The notes under the pieces are model-generated. The model worked only from the letters and a program-made list of their open reading frames with translations. It had not been told where the DNA came from and did no database searches. Made by a program: the position numbers and the translations under genes. Below, piece after piece: positions 16,048 to 24,139 of a DNA stretch of 60,278 nucleotides (position 1 is the stretch's first letter; each line of letters starts with the position of its first letter). Source of the DNA: Microvirga sp. (GTDB lineage Bacteria > Pseudomonadota > Alphaproteobacteria > Rhizobiales > Beijerinckiaceae); assembly GCA_031181145.1 (NCBI GenBank), contig JAPSLB010000030.1, forward strand, positions 1 through 60,278, written 5' to 3'.

Positions 16048-16989
16048 ATGATCGATCCCGCTCTCTTCGACCCCGCCGCCGTCAGTGAAGAGATCCGCGC
16101 CCAGAACGCGGATATCGTCGCCAAGCTCGCAGCCCTTCCGGACCCCATGTCCGTGCCACCGTCCGTCGTGCGGGAGCGCCGCCGCCAGGGGCTCGGGCCT
16201 TTTCCGCTGATGCCTTTGAGCCCCAGGGCGAGGGTCATCGAGATCGACGGGCCCGCGGGGCCGATCCCTCTGCGGATCATCGCTCCCGAAAAGCCGCGGG
16301 GCGTCTATCTCCACATCCATGGCGGCGGCTGGACCTGGGGCTCCGCCGACGAGCAGGATCCCTGGCTCGACCGCTTGGCGGATCGCTGCGGCCTGGCCGT
16401 CGTGTCCGTCGAATACAGGCTCGCGCCCGAGAACCCTTATCCCGCGGGCCCTGACGATTGCGAGGCGGCCGCTCTGTGGGCCATCCGTGAGGCCGAGAGC
16501 CGCTTCGGCACCACGCGCCTGTTCATCGGCGGCGAATCGGCCGGAGCCCATCTCTCCGCCGTGACGCTTCTGCGCCTGCGCGACCGGCACGGCCTCAAGC
16601 CTTTCCTCGGCGCGAACCTGTTCGCCGGGTGCTACGACCTGACCCTCACGCCGAGCGTGCGGCAATGGGGGGGCGAGCGGCTGATCCTCAACACCAACGA
16701 TGTGCGGGTCTTCGCCGACAATTTCGTCGGCCACGTGAGCGATCGTGCCGATCCCGACATCTCGCCTCTCCATGCGGATCTGGCCGGCCTTCCGCCGGCT
16801 CTGTTCTCCGTGGGCACGAAGGACATGCTGCTCGACGACACGCTCTTCATGGCGTCCCGCTATGCGGCGGCGGGCAACAGGGCCGATCTCACCCTCTGGC
16901 CGGGCGGATGCCATGTGTTCATCCGCTTCGACAGCGTCATGAGCGAACAGGCCCTGTCCCGGATCGACGCCTTCGTCGAGGGGCTTTAA
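16048..16989 (+). CDS. Alpha/beta-hydrolase of the HSL esterase family
   Basis: The 313-residue enzyme probably hydrolyses short-chain esters in the cytoplasm. It shows the oxyanion-hole motif HGGGW of hormone-sensitive-lipase-like esterases, the nucleophile elbow GESAGAH, VSVEYRLAPENPYPAGPDDC in the region typical of the family, an acid-loop candidate GTKDMLLDD, and the catalytic histidine in GGCHVFIRF. The start at MIDPALF is preferred over an upstream in-frame ATG because the earlier 17 codons overlap the divergent gene's promoter and look non-coding. The natural substrate cannot be told. Confidence 0.88.
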   Translation: MIDPALFDPAAVSEEIRAQNADIVAKLAALPDPMSVPPSVVRERRRQGLGPFPLMPLSPRARVIEIDGPAGPIPLRIIAPEKPRGVYLHIHGGGWTWGSADEQDPWLDRLADRCGLAVVSVEYRLAPENPYPAGPDDCEAAALWAIREAESRFGTTRLFIGGESAGAHLSAVTLLRLRDRHGLKPFLGANLFAGCYDLTLTPSVRQWGGERLILNTNDVRVFADNFVGHVSDRADPDISPLHADLAGLPPALFSVGTKDMLLDDTLFMASRYAAAGNRADLTLWPGGCHVFIRFDSVMSEQALSRIDAFVEGL

Positions 16990-17065
16990 GCCCTGGGTCC
17001 AAAGCAAAACTCCCATTCTGTCCAGCGGGATGAGGGTTGGTGATTTCGAGCAGAAGCTGGCCGCC

Positions 17066-17737
17066 TCAATCCGCCCCGGCCGGGGAGGGGCGCTGAGTCA
17101 CGCCGATCTTGGAGGCCGCGATCACGGCCTGGGTGCGGCTGTCGACGCCGAGCTTGTCGAGGATGGCGGAAACGTGGGCCTTGACGGTCGCCTCGGATAC
17201 GCCGAGTTCATACGCGATCTGCTTGTTGAGAAGGCCCTCCGAGAGCATGGTGAGCACACGCACCTGTTGTGGAGTGAGGGTGCCCAGACGCCGGACGAGA
17301 TCGGCGGTCTCCACGTCCTCGGCGGCGGAGAGGTCCACATCCGGCGGGGTCCAGGTGTCGCCTGCCAGAACCGCCTGAATGGCGCCGCCGATATTGTCGA
17401 TGTCGATGGATTTCGGAATGAACCCCGAGGCCCCGAAATCCATGGCCCGGCGGATCACGTTGGGCTCCTCGGTGGCGGAGACGATGACGACCGGCAGTTC
17501 GGGATACTGCGCCCTCAGGGACATGAGGCCGGAAAAGCCCTGAACGCCCGGCATCGTCAGATCGAGCAGGATCAGATCGACGTCCCGTTCCTGGGCCAGG
17601 GAAGCATTGAGGTCATCCATGCCGCTGGCCTCGATCACCCGGGCCTCGGGCATGATGGAAGCGACGGCCTGTCTCAGCGCGCCGCGAAACAGCGGGTGGT
17701 CATCGGCGATGATGATCGTGGTGTTTTGACCCTGCAC
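17066..17737 (-). CDS. NarL/FixJ-type response regulator
   Basis: The 223-residue transcription factor has an N-terminal receiver domain (IIIADDHPLFRGAL acidic pocket, phospho-acceptor Asp in LILLDLTMPGVQG, conserved Lys in GFIPKS) and a C-terminal LuxR helix-turn-helix (LTPQQVRVLTMLSEGLLNKQ, then VSEATVKAHVSAILDKLGV). Translation starts at GTG. No histidine kinase lies beside it, so its partner is elsewhere. The convergent esterase gene is 76 bases away. The signal and targets are unknown. Confidence 0.93.
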   Translation of the reverse strand: MQGQNTTIIIADDHPLFRGALRQAVASIMPEARVIEASGMDDLNASLAQERDVDLILLDLTMPGVQGFSGLMSLRAQYPELPVVIVSATEEPNVIRRAMDFGASGFIPKSIDIDNIGGAIQAVLAGDTWTPPDVDLSAAEDVETADLVRRLGTLTPQQVRVLTMLSEGLLNKQIAYELGVSEATVKAHVSAILDKLGVDSRTQAVIAASKIGVTQRPSPAGAD

Positions 17738-17872
17738 TGCTGCCTTCTCCCACGAGAGCTTTTGTGAGCCTTAGCCGCATCTTTCATGAAATAGCAAGGC
17801 GGCAATCGAAGGCCGCATCCATTCTACTGGGAAAGAACAGCGGATAATATATGGAAACATAGGAGCATGCGG

Positions 17873-18325
17873 CTATGCCCCGATGAGGTGGAGGATGACG
17901 TCCCGTCGGTGAGGTCTGTCCCGATGCTCGGCCAGATAAAGGCCCTGCCAGGTGCCGAGGGTCATCTGCCCCTCCATGACGGGGATGCTCAAGGAAACGC
18001 CCGACAGAACGGCGCGGATATGGGCGGGCATGTCGTCCGGACCTTCGGCCGAATGGATATAGCTCGCATCCCGGGGCGCGAGCCGGTCGAAGGCGGTCAT
18101 CAAATCGAGGCGGACATCGGGGTCGGCATTCTCCTGGATGAGGAGGGAGGCCGAGGTATGGCGGCAGAAGACCGTAAGCAGGCCATGGAGGATCCCCGTG
18201 CCGAAGACCCAGCGGGAGACCGCATCGGTGATCTCGACGAGGCCCTGTCCCTCGGTATCGACCAGAAGCCGCCCGTTGACCTGCTGGGTCACGCTGCCTT
18301 CGGAAAGGGTTTCCACATTCAGCAT
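17873..18325 (-). CDS. YjbQ / UPF0047 family protein
   Basis: The 150-residue protein belongs to the YjbQ family, small trimeric metal-binding proteins, some annotated as secondary thiamine-phosphate synthases. The conserved core is visible: LLTVFCRHTSASLLIQENAD, then DPDVRLDLMTAFDRLAP, SYIHSAEGPDDMPAHIRAVL and a TLGTWQGLYLAEHRDRPH end. It starts only 2 bases after the DNA ligase stop on the same strand, so it is probably the last gene of the exonuclease-ligase operon. A role in repair is not established; operon placement is the only link. Confidence 0.9.
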   Translation of the reverse strand: MLNVETLSEGSVTQQVNGRLLVDTEGQGLVEITDAVSRWVFGTGILHGLLTVFCRHTSASLLIQENADPDVRLDLMTAFDRLAPRDASYIHSAEGPDDMPAHIRAVLSGVSLSIPVMEGQMTLGTWQGLYLAEHRDRPHRRDVILHLIGA

Positions 18326-18327
18326 CG

Positions 18328-20049
18328 TCAGGTCTCCTGCTCCTTGAGAGGGTGGATCTCCTTTTCACCCCGTTCCAGGATCTTTTCCAGGGTCTCGATC
18401 CGGTCGGCTTCGGCCGCGGGCTTGTCCCAGCGAATGCGGCTGATGCGGGGAAAGCGCATGGCCACGCCCGACTTGTGCCGGGTCGAGCGCTGCAGGCCCT
18501 CGAAGGCAACCTCGAGCACGAGCCCGCGATCCTTGCCGTACTCGACCTCCCGCACGGGGCCGAAGCGCTTGACCGTATGGTTGCGGACATAGCGGTCGAG
18601 CTTCACCAGTTCCTCATCGGTGAAGCCGTGGTAGGCCTTGCCCACGGGCACCAGCTCCTCGCCGTTCGGTCCCTCGCGCCAGACGCCGAAGGTGTAGTCG
18701 GAATAGAAGGAAGAGCGCTTTCCGTGCCCGCGCTGGCCATACATCATCACCGCATCGACGAGGTAGGGATCGCGCTTCCACTTGTACCAATACCCTTTGG
18801 GGCGTCCGGGAAGATAGGGGCTGCTCGCCCGCTTCACCATGCAGCCCTCGATGGCGTCCGCGTCGGGGCCTGCGCCGGCTGAGGCCGGATTGGCGCGGGC
18901 GGCCGCCAGATCTTCCCATGTCCGGAACGGCACCATGGGCGACAGATCGATGCGTGGGTCGCCGAGGCGGGCCACGAGCGCCTCCAGGCGCTTGCGTCGC
19001 TCCGCGAACGGAAGGTCGCGCAGATCCTCGGCGCCCTCCGTGAGAACGTCGTAGACGCGCAGATGTGCCGGGAATTCCGCGATGAGCTTCGGCGTCACGG
19101 CCTTGCGGTTGAGGCGCTGCTGCAGCACGTTGAAGCTCTGAACCAGACCGTCGCGCACGATCAGTAATTCTCCGTCGATGGCACCCTCGAAGTTCAAGGC
19201 TTCCACCAGATCGGGAAAGGCGCGCGAGACATCCTCGCCCGTGCGCGAATAGATGCGCCGCACTGGACGTCCATGGCTGTCATGACCAGAAACCGCCTGC
19301 AGGCGAATGCCGTCCCATTTCCATTCGGCAAGGAAATCGGCGGCGTCGAGCTTTTCGAAGTCCTCCTCCTCCAGCGGATGCGACAGCATCGGGGGACGGA
19401 ACGGCGCGGGATTGCCGGATTCCGGCTTCGGGCCGCGGCCTTCGACCCAGGCGAAGAGGTCTTCATAAGGCGCTTCCAGGCCGTGCCAGATCAACTCGAC
19501 CTCATCGGGCTCGATGCCACCGAGCTGCGCCACGGCCGTTTTCGCCAGCCGAGCCGAAACGCCCACGCGAAGCTCCCGCGTGATGAGCTTCAAGAGCGCC
19601 CAGCGCCCGGTCTCGTCGAGCGCATCGAGCCAGCCCGCGACCTTCGCGGGCAGATCGCTCTTGCTCGTCGTCGCCAGAGTCTCGACCACCTCGGTGAGAG
19701 TAGGGACGTGCGGTGGCGGGTTGTTGTGGCCGATGGGCGGGGTTTCCGGGGAAGCGGGTGCGACGCTCTCGTGCCCGGGCGCCGGCCAGATGAGGGCCAC
19801 CGTCTCCGCGAGATCGCCCACATAGTGATAGGACATGCGGAAGAGCTCCGGATCCGTGCGCTCCTCCGCGAGACCGCGGATCAGGCCGGGCTTCGCTTCC
19901 TTGAACATCAGCGCATGGGTCATGGCAGCGAGCGCATAGCCGCGCTCCGGATCGGGCGTGTGACGGAAGTAATCCATGATGAGCCGCAGCTTCGCGTTGC
20001 GGCGCGGCTCATAGGCCAACCGGTCGAGGAGAGCGGCAAAGCGGTTCAT
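18328..20049 (-). CDS. ATP-dependent DNA ligase (ligase-associated repair cluster)
   Basis: It seals nicks using ATP. The 573-residue protein has a helical N-terminal DNA-binding domain (about 1-200), the adenylation core with nucleophile Lys244 in EWKWDG, IYSRTGEDVSRAFPDL, an IDGELL acid motif (291-296), and the OB-fold part with YWYKWKRDPYLVDAVMMYGQ and AMRFPRISRIRWDK. This is the ligase type that travels with an Lhr-like helicase, an MBL exonuclease and a PdeM phosphoesterase. The start is placed at MNRFAALL because it overlaps the exonuclease stop by 4 bases; a longer reading would lie inside that gene. Confidence 0.93.
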   Translation of the reverse strand: MNRFAALLDRLAYEPRRNAKLRLIMDYFRHTPDPERGYALAAMTHALMFKEAKPGLIRGLAEERTDPELFRMSYHYVGDLAETVALIWPAPGHESVAPASPETPPIGHNNPPPHVPTLTEVVETLATTSKSDLPAKVAGWLDALDETGRWALLKLITRELRVGVSARLAKTAVAQLGGIEPDEVELIWHGLEAPYEDLFAWVEGRGPKPESGNPAPFRPPMLSHPLEEEDFEKLDAADFLAEWKWDGIRLQAVSGHDSHGRPVRRIYSRTGEDVSRAFPDLVEALNFEGAIDGELLIVRDGLVQSFNVLQQRLNRKAVTPKLIAEFPAHLRVYDVLTEGAEDLRDLPFAERRKRLEALVARLGDPRIDLSPMVPFRTWEDLAAARANPASAGAGPDADAIEGCMVKRASSPYLPGRPKGYWYKWKRDPYLVDAVMMYGQRGHGKRSSFYSDYTFGVWREGPNGEELVPVGKAYHGFTDEELVKLDRYVRNHTVKRFGPVREVEYGKDRGLVLEVAFEGLQRSTRHKSGVAMRFPRISRIRWDKPAAEADRIETLEKILERGEKEIHPLKEQET

Positions 20050-21089
20050 GCCTCGCCTCCGGATTGCGGTGCGTCCTCCGCCTCTCCCTCGTCGCCATAG
20101 CCCAGCATGTGGAGCGGGCGAGCCTTGATGCCATGGGTGGTGCACCAATGGACGAGGGCATCCTCCTGGCCGTGCGTGACCCAGACTTCGCCTGCGCCGG
20201 TCTCCCGTATCGTGCGGCACAGATCGTCCCAGTCGGAATGATCGGAGATCACGAGCGGCAGCTCCACGCCTTTCTGGCGCGCCCGTGCCCTCACGCGCAT
20301 CCAGCCGGAAGCGAAGCACGTCACGGGATCGGGAAAGCGGCGGGACCAGAGATCCTGCATGGAGGAGGGCGGGCAGATGACGATGGCGCCCGCGAGCTTC
20401 GATCTCTCGGAGGCCATGACCTTCGGCGTCGCTCCGAGAGAGATGCCCTCCGATTTATAGAATTCCGTCAGACGCTCCATGGCCCCGTGCAGATGGATCG
20501 GCCTGTCGTAGCCCTCCTCCCGCAACAGCGCCATCACGCGTTGCGCCTTGCCCAGCGCATAGGCGCCGAGAATGTGGGTGCGCTCGGGAAAGAGCGCGAC
20601 GGACTCGAGGAGCTTCCGAATCTCGGCCCTCGCATCGGGATGGCGGAAGACGGGCAGACCGAACGTCGCTTCCGTGATGAACACGTCGCAGGGCACGAGT
20701 TCGTATGGCAGGCAGGTGGGGTCCTCGGCGCGCTTGTAATCGCCCGATACCACGACGCGCGTGCCGCCCGCTTCGATGGAAATCTGAGCCGATCCCAGCA
20801 CGTGTCCGGCAGGGGTGAAACGCACGCTCACGTCGCCGAGCCGCATGCTCTCGCCGAGCGGCGCTTCCTGCTTGCGTCCGGCGAAGTCCTCGCCGTAGCG
20901 AACGTCCATGATGCGCAGGGTCTCGCCGGTCGCCAGCACCGCGTTGTGCCCGGAGCGCGCATGATCGGAATGGCCATGGGTGATGAGCGCCCGTTTCACG
21001 GGCCGGACCGGATCGATGTGAAAGTCGCCGAGGGGGCAATAGAGCCCTTGCGGGGTCTGGGTGAGGACATCGGTGGAGCGCAGCGCCAT
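20046..21089 (-). CDS. Ligase-associated MBL-fold DNA exonuclease
   Basis: This 347-residue metallo-beta-lactamase-fold nuclease resembles Artemis/SNM1 and CPSF73-type enzymes and is known as a component of the ligase-associated damage response cluster. The metal site HGHSDHAR is at 38-45, with VRFTPAGHVLGSAQI, a phosphate-binding VVVSGDYKRAED, FITEATFGLPVF, and VISDHSDWDD and VWVTHGQ toward the end. Manganese-dependent end processing is likely. It leads the leftward operon with the ligase and the YjbQ-like gene. ATG 21089 starts at ALRSTDVL. Confidence 0.92.
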   Translation of the reverse strand: MALRSTDVLTQTPQGLYCPLGDFHIDPVRPVKRALITHGHSDHARSGHNAVLATGETLRIMDVRYGEDFAGRKQEAPLGESMRLGDVSVRFTPAGHVLGSAQISIEAGGTRVVVSGDYKRAEDPTCLPYELVPCDVFITEATFGLPVFRHPDARAEIRKLLESVALFPERTHILGAYALGKAQRVMALLREEGYDRPIHLHGAMERLTEFYKSEGISLGATPKVMASERSKLAGAIVICPPSSMQDLWSRRFPDPVTCFASGWMRVRARARQKGVELPLVISDHSDWDDLCRTIRETGAGEVWVTHGQEDALVHWCTTHGIKARPLHMLGYGDEGEAEDAPQSGGEA

Positions 21090-21228
21090 GATGAGAATAT
21101 AGTGTTCGATCCGCCAATGTCAGGTTGCCCGATGGTTGGCCGGTCACACCGCGTCTCGCGGCCGAGCTTGCCTTGATCAGCGCCTGCCGGGAGCCCACAT
21201 GGCAGGCGGTGCGAGGAGGAGCGGCAGC

Positions 21229-22179
21229 ATGCGCGCGATGGTGATCTCACGGTTCGGCGGCCCCGATGTCTTCGAGCTTCAGGAGCGGGAGCGTCCCAAA
21301 CCGGGCCCGGGCCAGGTTCTCGTACGGGTCGTCGCCTCCGGAACCAACCCGGTCGATGCCAAGATCCGGCAGGCCGGATCCTGGGCGCAGATCCCTCTGC
21401 CGGCCGTTCTCGGCTATGACGTTTCCGGCGTCGTCGAGGAGCTAGGTCCGGGTGTGACCGAGTTCAGCGCCGGGGACGAGGTGTTCTATACCCCCGAGAT
21501 CTTCGGCAACCCGCATGGCAGCTATGCCGAATACACCGTCGCGTCCGCCAGTATCGTGGCCCGCAAGCCCGCGAACCTGAGCCATGTCGAGGCTGCCGGC
21601 ATCCCGCTGGCCGGCGGGACCGCCTGGGAGGCGGTCGTCCGTCGCCTGAACATCAGGCCGGGCGAGACCATCCTCATCCACGGCGGCGCAGGCGGCGTCG
21701 GCTCCTTCGCCATTCAATTCGCGAAGGCGGCGGGCGCGCGTGTGATCGCAACCGCCAGCAAAGCCAATCACTCCGTTCTGCATGAGTTGGGAGCGGATGT
21801 CGCCATCGATTATCGTGACGCCGATGCGGCCGACCGGATCATGCGGGAAGCGGGCGGCCGGGGCGTCGACGCCTCGTTCGACACGGCCGGCGGCAACGTC
21901 TCCATGAGCACTCTGGTGACACGGCCTTTCGGCCGGATCGCCACCATTCTGCCGCCCGATGGCGAGCTCGATGCCCTCTACACCAAGAACCAGACCCTGT
22001 ACGGGACCTTCCTGACGCGCGAGGGCGCACGGCTGCGCGAGATGACGCCGCTGTTCGAGCGCGGACGGGCCAGGGTTATCGTGGACTCCGTCCTTCGGCT
22101 AGAGGAGGTGGCGAAGGCCCACGAGCGGATGGATTCAGGTCATGGCAGGGGCAAGGTCATCCTCCAGGTCGGGCGGTAA
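21229..22179 (+). CDS. NADPH:quinone reductase-like zinc-independent dehydrogenase
   Basis: The 316-residue medium-chain dehydrogenase reduces quinones or enones with NADPH. Features are a GroES-like N-terminal domain (PGPGQVLVRVVASGTNPVDA, LPAVLGYDVSGVVEELGPGV), and a Rossmann domain with ETILIHGGAGGVGSFAIQFA near residues 143-162. The cysteine ligands of zinc alcohol dehydrogenases are absent. ATG 21229 is preferred because AGGAGG lies 9-10 bases upstream; longer starts extend into poorly coding sequence. It opens the group of metabolic genes between the two halves of the repair cluster. Confidence 0.88.
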   Translation: MRAMVISRFGGPDVFELQERERPKPGPGQVLVRVVASGTNPVDAKIRQAGSWAQIPLPAVLGYDVSGVVEELGPGVTEFSAGDEVFYTPEIFGNPHGSYAEYTVASASIVARKPANLSHVEAAGIPLAGGTAWEAVVRRLNIRPGETILIHGGAGGVGSFAIQFAKAAGARVIATASKANHSVLHELGADVAIDYRDADAADRIMREAGGRGVDASFDTAGGNVSMSTLVTRPFGRIATILPPDGELDALYTKNQTLYGTFLTREGARLREMTPLFERGRARVIVDSVLRLEEVAKAHERMDSGHGRGKVILQVGR

Positions 22180-22247
22180 GGCTGCCCGCCAGGGAAGCCC
22201 CGAGCATTGCCATTGACAGTCCCTCGTCTCTCCCCCATGGCAAGGCA

Positions 22248-23177
22248 ATGCTGTTGCCTCCTTCCTTTCGCTCCTCCGGCGATGTCCTGGCCGACCGCCG
22301 CTACGAATATGCCAGCGCCGCCTTCGACGGGCGCGATTTCGAGGCTGCCGCGGATTTGGCCCGGCAGGTGCTGGAGCTTGCACCTCGCTTCGCCCCGGCC
22401 CATGCTCTCCTGGGGCGAGCACTGGCCGAGCTTGGATTGCACGACGAGGCGGTGAAGGCCCTGCTCGGGGCTCTCGATCTCGAGCCGGAGGACGTTCTGG
22501 GCGTGCGCCTCGACCTGGCCCGCCTCGGCACGCTGCCGGCCGCCGAGGCGATGACCGGCAGTTACGTACGGGCGCTGTTCGACGAATACGCTCCGAAATT
22601 CGAACGGCATCTCACACGGAGCCTGGCCTATCGCGGACCGGAACTCATCGTCGATGCGCTGCGCCGCGCCTGCGCAAGGCAGATCAGGGATGACCGGTTC
22701 GGGCTAACGCTAGATCTCGGCTGCGGTACGGGATTGATGGGGCAGGCGCTCGGCGGGCAGTTCGCATCGATCGTGGGTGCCGATCTCTCGCCGCGCATGC
22801 TTGAGAGAGCGGAAAAGACGGGGCTCTACGAAAGCCTCCACGAAACGGATCTCGTCTCGTTCCTCAAACAGCGCGCGGACGCCGAGGCCGATCTCGTCGT
22901 GGCGGCGGACGTGTTCGTCTATATGGCGTCGCTCGACGATGTCTTCCGTGAGGCGCACCGCGTGTTGCGGCGCGAGGGGCTCTTCGCCTTCACCGTCCAG
23001 GCCTATGAAGGCGAAGACTACGCTCTCGGGGAGGATGCACGCTATGCGCATGGCGAGCGCTATTTGCACAAGCTCGCCGCTTCGAATGCGTTCACGACGG
23101 TGATCCTGGAGCCGGTTTCGACCCGGGAGGATCGCGGCGTACCGGTTCCCGGGTTCCTGGCCGTGCTGCAGCGCTGA
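22248..23177 (+). CDS. TPR-containing class I methyltransferase
   Basis: The 309-residue protein joins two or three tetratricopeptide-like helices (about 18-85: AAFDGRDFEAAADLARQVLE, APAHALLGRALAELGLHDEA) to a SAM-dependent methyltransferase. The SAM site is LTLDLGCGTGLMGQALG (about 152-168), followed by VGADLSPRMLERAEK and LVVAADVFVYMASLDDVFRE. This architecture resembles the alphaproteobacterial predicted methyltransferases annotated only by domain. The target could be a protein or a small molecule; the sequence does not tell. The stop lies 4 bases from the convergent SDR gene. Confidence 0.85.
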   Translation: MLLPPSFRSSGDVLADRRYEYASAAFDGRDFEAAADLARQVLELAPRFAPAHALLGRALAELGLHDEAVKALLGALDLEPEDVLGVRLDLARLGTLPAAEAMTGSYVRALFDEYAPKFERHLTRSLAYRGPELIVDALRRACARQIRDDRFGLTLDLGCGTGLMGQALGGQFASIVGADLSPRMLERAEKTGLYESLHETDLVSFLKQRADAEADLVVAADVFVYMASLDDVFREAHRVLRREGLFAFTVQAYEGEDYALGEDARYAHGERYLHKLAASNAFTTVILEPVSTREDRGVPVPGFLAVLQR

Positions 23178-23181
23178 TCGT

Positions 23182-24000
23182 TTATGCCGCCGGCATCGAC
23201 GGATGAGGGGTGGATTCCCAGCATCCCAGGACCGACTGGTCGAAGTCGATGATCGAGCCCGTCATCATGCCGGATTCGGCGCTGGCGAGGAATGCTACGG
23301 CGCGTGCCACTTCCGCCGGATCGAGCAGACGGCCGAAGGGCTGTTCCTGCGCGGCCTTTTCGAGCCAGCCGTCCTGCGCTCCGTGATAGGTGCGCATGAT
23401 GTGATCCTCGCCCGGGGTATTCATCCAGCCGATGTTGAGGCCGTTCACGCGGATACGCCAGGGCATGAGGCTGAAGGCAGCGTTCTTGGTGAGGGTCGCG
23501 AGTGCGCCTTTCGAGCCGCAATAGGCGGAGATGAAAGGCTGGCCGCCATGAGCCGACATGGAAAGGATGTTGACCATCGCGCCTTCAGTCCTTTCGCGCC
23601 GCATGATCTTGGCAGCCTCCTGCATGAGGAAGAAGGGTGCGCGCACGTTCACGGCGAACATGCGATCGAACAGCTCCGGACTCGTGTCGAAGATCGTGCC
23701 GCGGTCAGTCATGCCCGCCGCGTTCACCAGCACGTCCACGCGTCCGAACACGCCGTCCGCCCGCGCGGTCACCGCACGGGCGTCGTCGACGCTGGCGAGA
23801 TCCGCCTTGACGAATTCGGCGCGGCAGCCCTGCGCCGTGATCTCCTTCGCGACGGCTTCGCCCCGCTCGGCGTTGCGCCCGCAGATGACGAGACCCGCGG
23901 CACCCCGCTCGGCGAGCGTTCGCGCAATCGTTTCCCCGACGCCCTGCGTGCCTCCGGTCACGACGGCAATGGCATTCCTGAACTGGGCCGAGTTGGTCAT
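23182..24000 (-). CDS. Short-chain dehydrogenase/reductase
   Basis: The 272-residue oxidoreductase has the classical SDR signs: a TGGTQGVGETIA nucleotide-binding turn, LVNAAGMTD, the catalytic serine in ILSMSAHGG and the YxxxK motif in SAYCGSKGAL. The RNA-like turn around ICGRNAERG suggests NADP preference. The C-terminal extension after GSIIDFDQSVLG is typical of sugar or alcohol dehydrogenases. The substrate is unknown. The upstream region (24001-24139) is shared with the divergent Lhr-like helicase. Confidence 0.9.
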   Translation of the reverse strand: MTNSAQFRNAIAVVTGGTQGVGETIARTLAERGAAGLVICGRNAERGEAVAKEITAQGCRAEFVKADLASVDDARAVTARADGVFGRVDVLVNAAGMTDRGTIFDTSPELFDRMFAVNVRAPFFLMQEAAKIMRRERTEGAMVNILSMSAHGGQPFISAYCGSKGALATLTKNAAFSLMPWRIRVNGLNIGWMNTPGEDHIMRTYHGAQDGWLEKAAQEQPFGRLLDPAEVARAVAFLASAESGMMTGSIIDFDQSVLGCWESTPHPSMPAA

Positions 24001-24139
24001 GGCGTTTCCCCATAGGTGTTTTCAGTTGATCCGAGCTGAAATCATCCGGGGGAGGATGGCAAGCGGCTCACGAACGGGTTCACATGGGAAATTCGCCTAC
24101 CGTAGCGAAAGTCTCTGCCGACGCCTATCTTGTGGAGGC

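Noticed and set aside
20050..20319. A 90-codon extension of the DNA ligase
   Set aside because: It lies inside the exonuclease gene; the ligase ATG overlapping the exonuclease stop is the normal arrangement.
23558..24139. A 194-codon N-terminal extension of the Lhr-like helicase
   Set aside because: It is antisense to the SDR gene, low in protein-like character and crosses the divergent promoter region.
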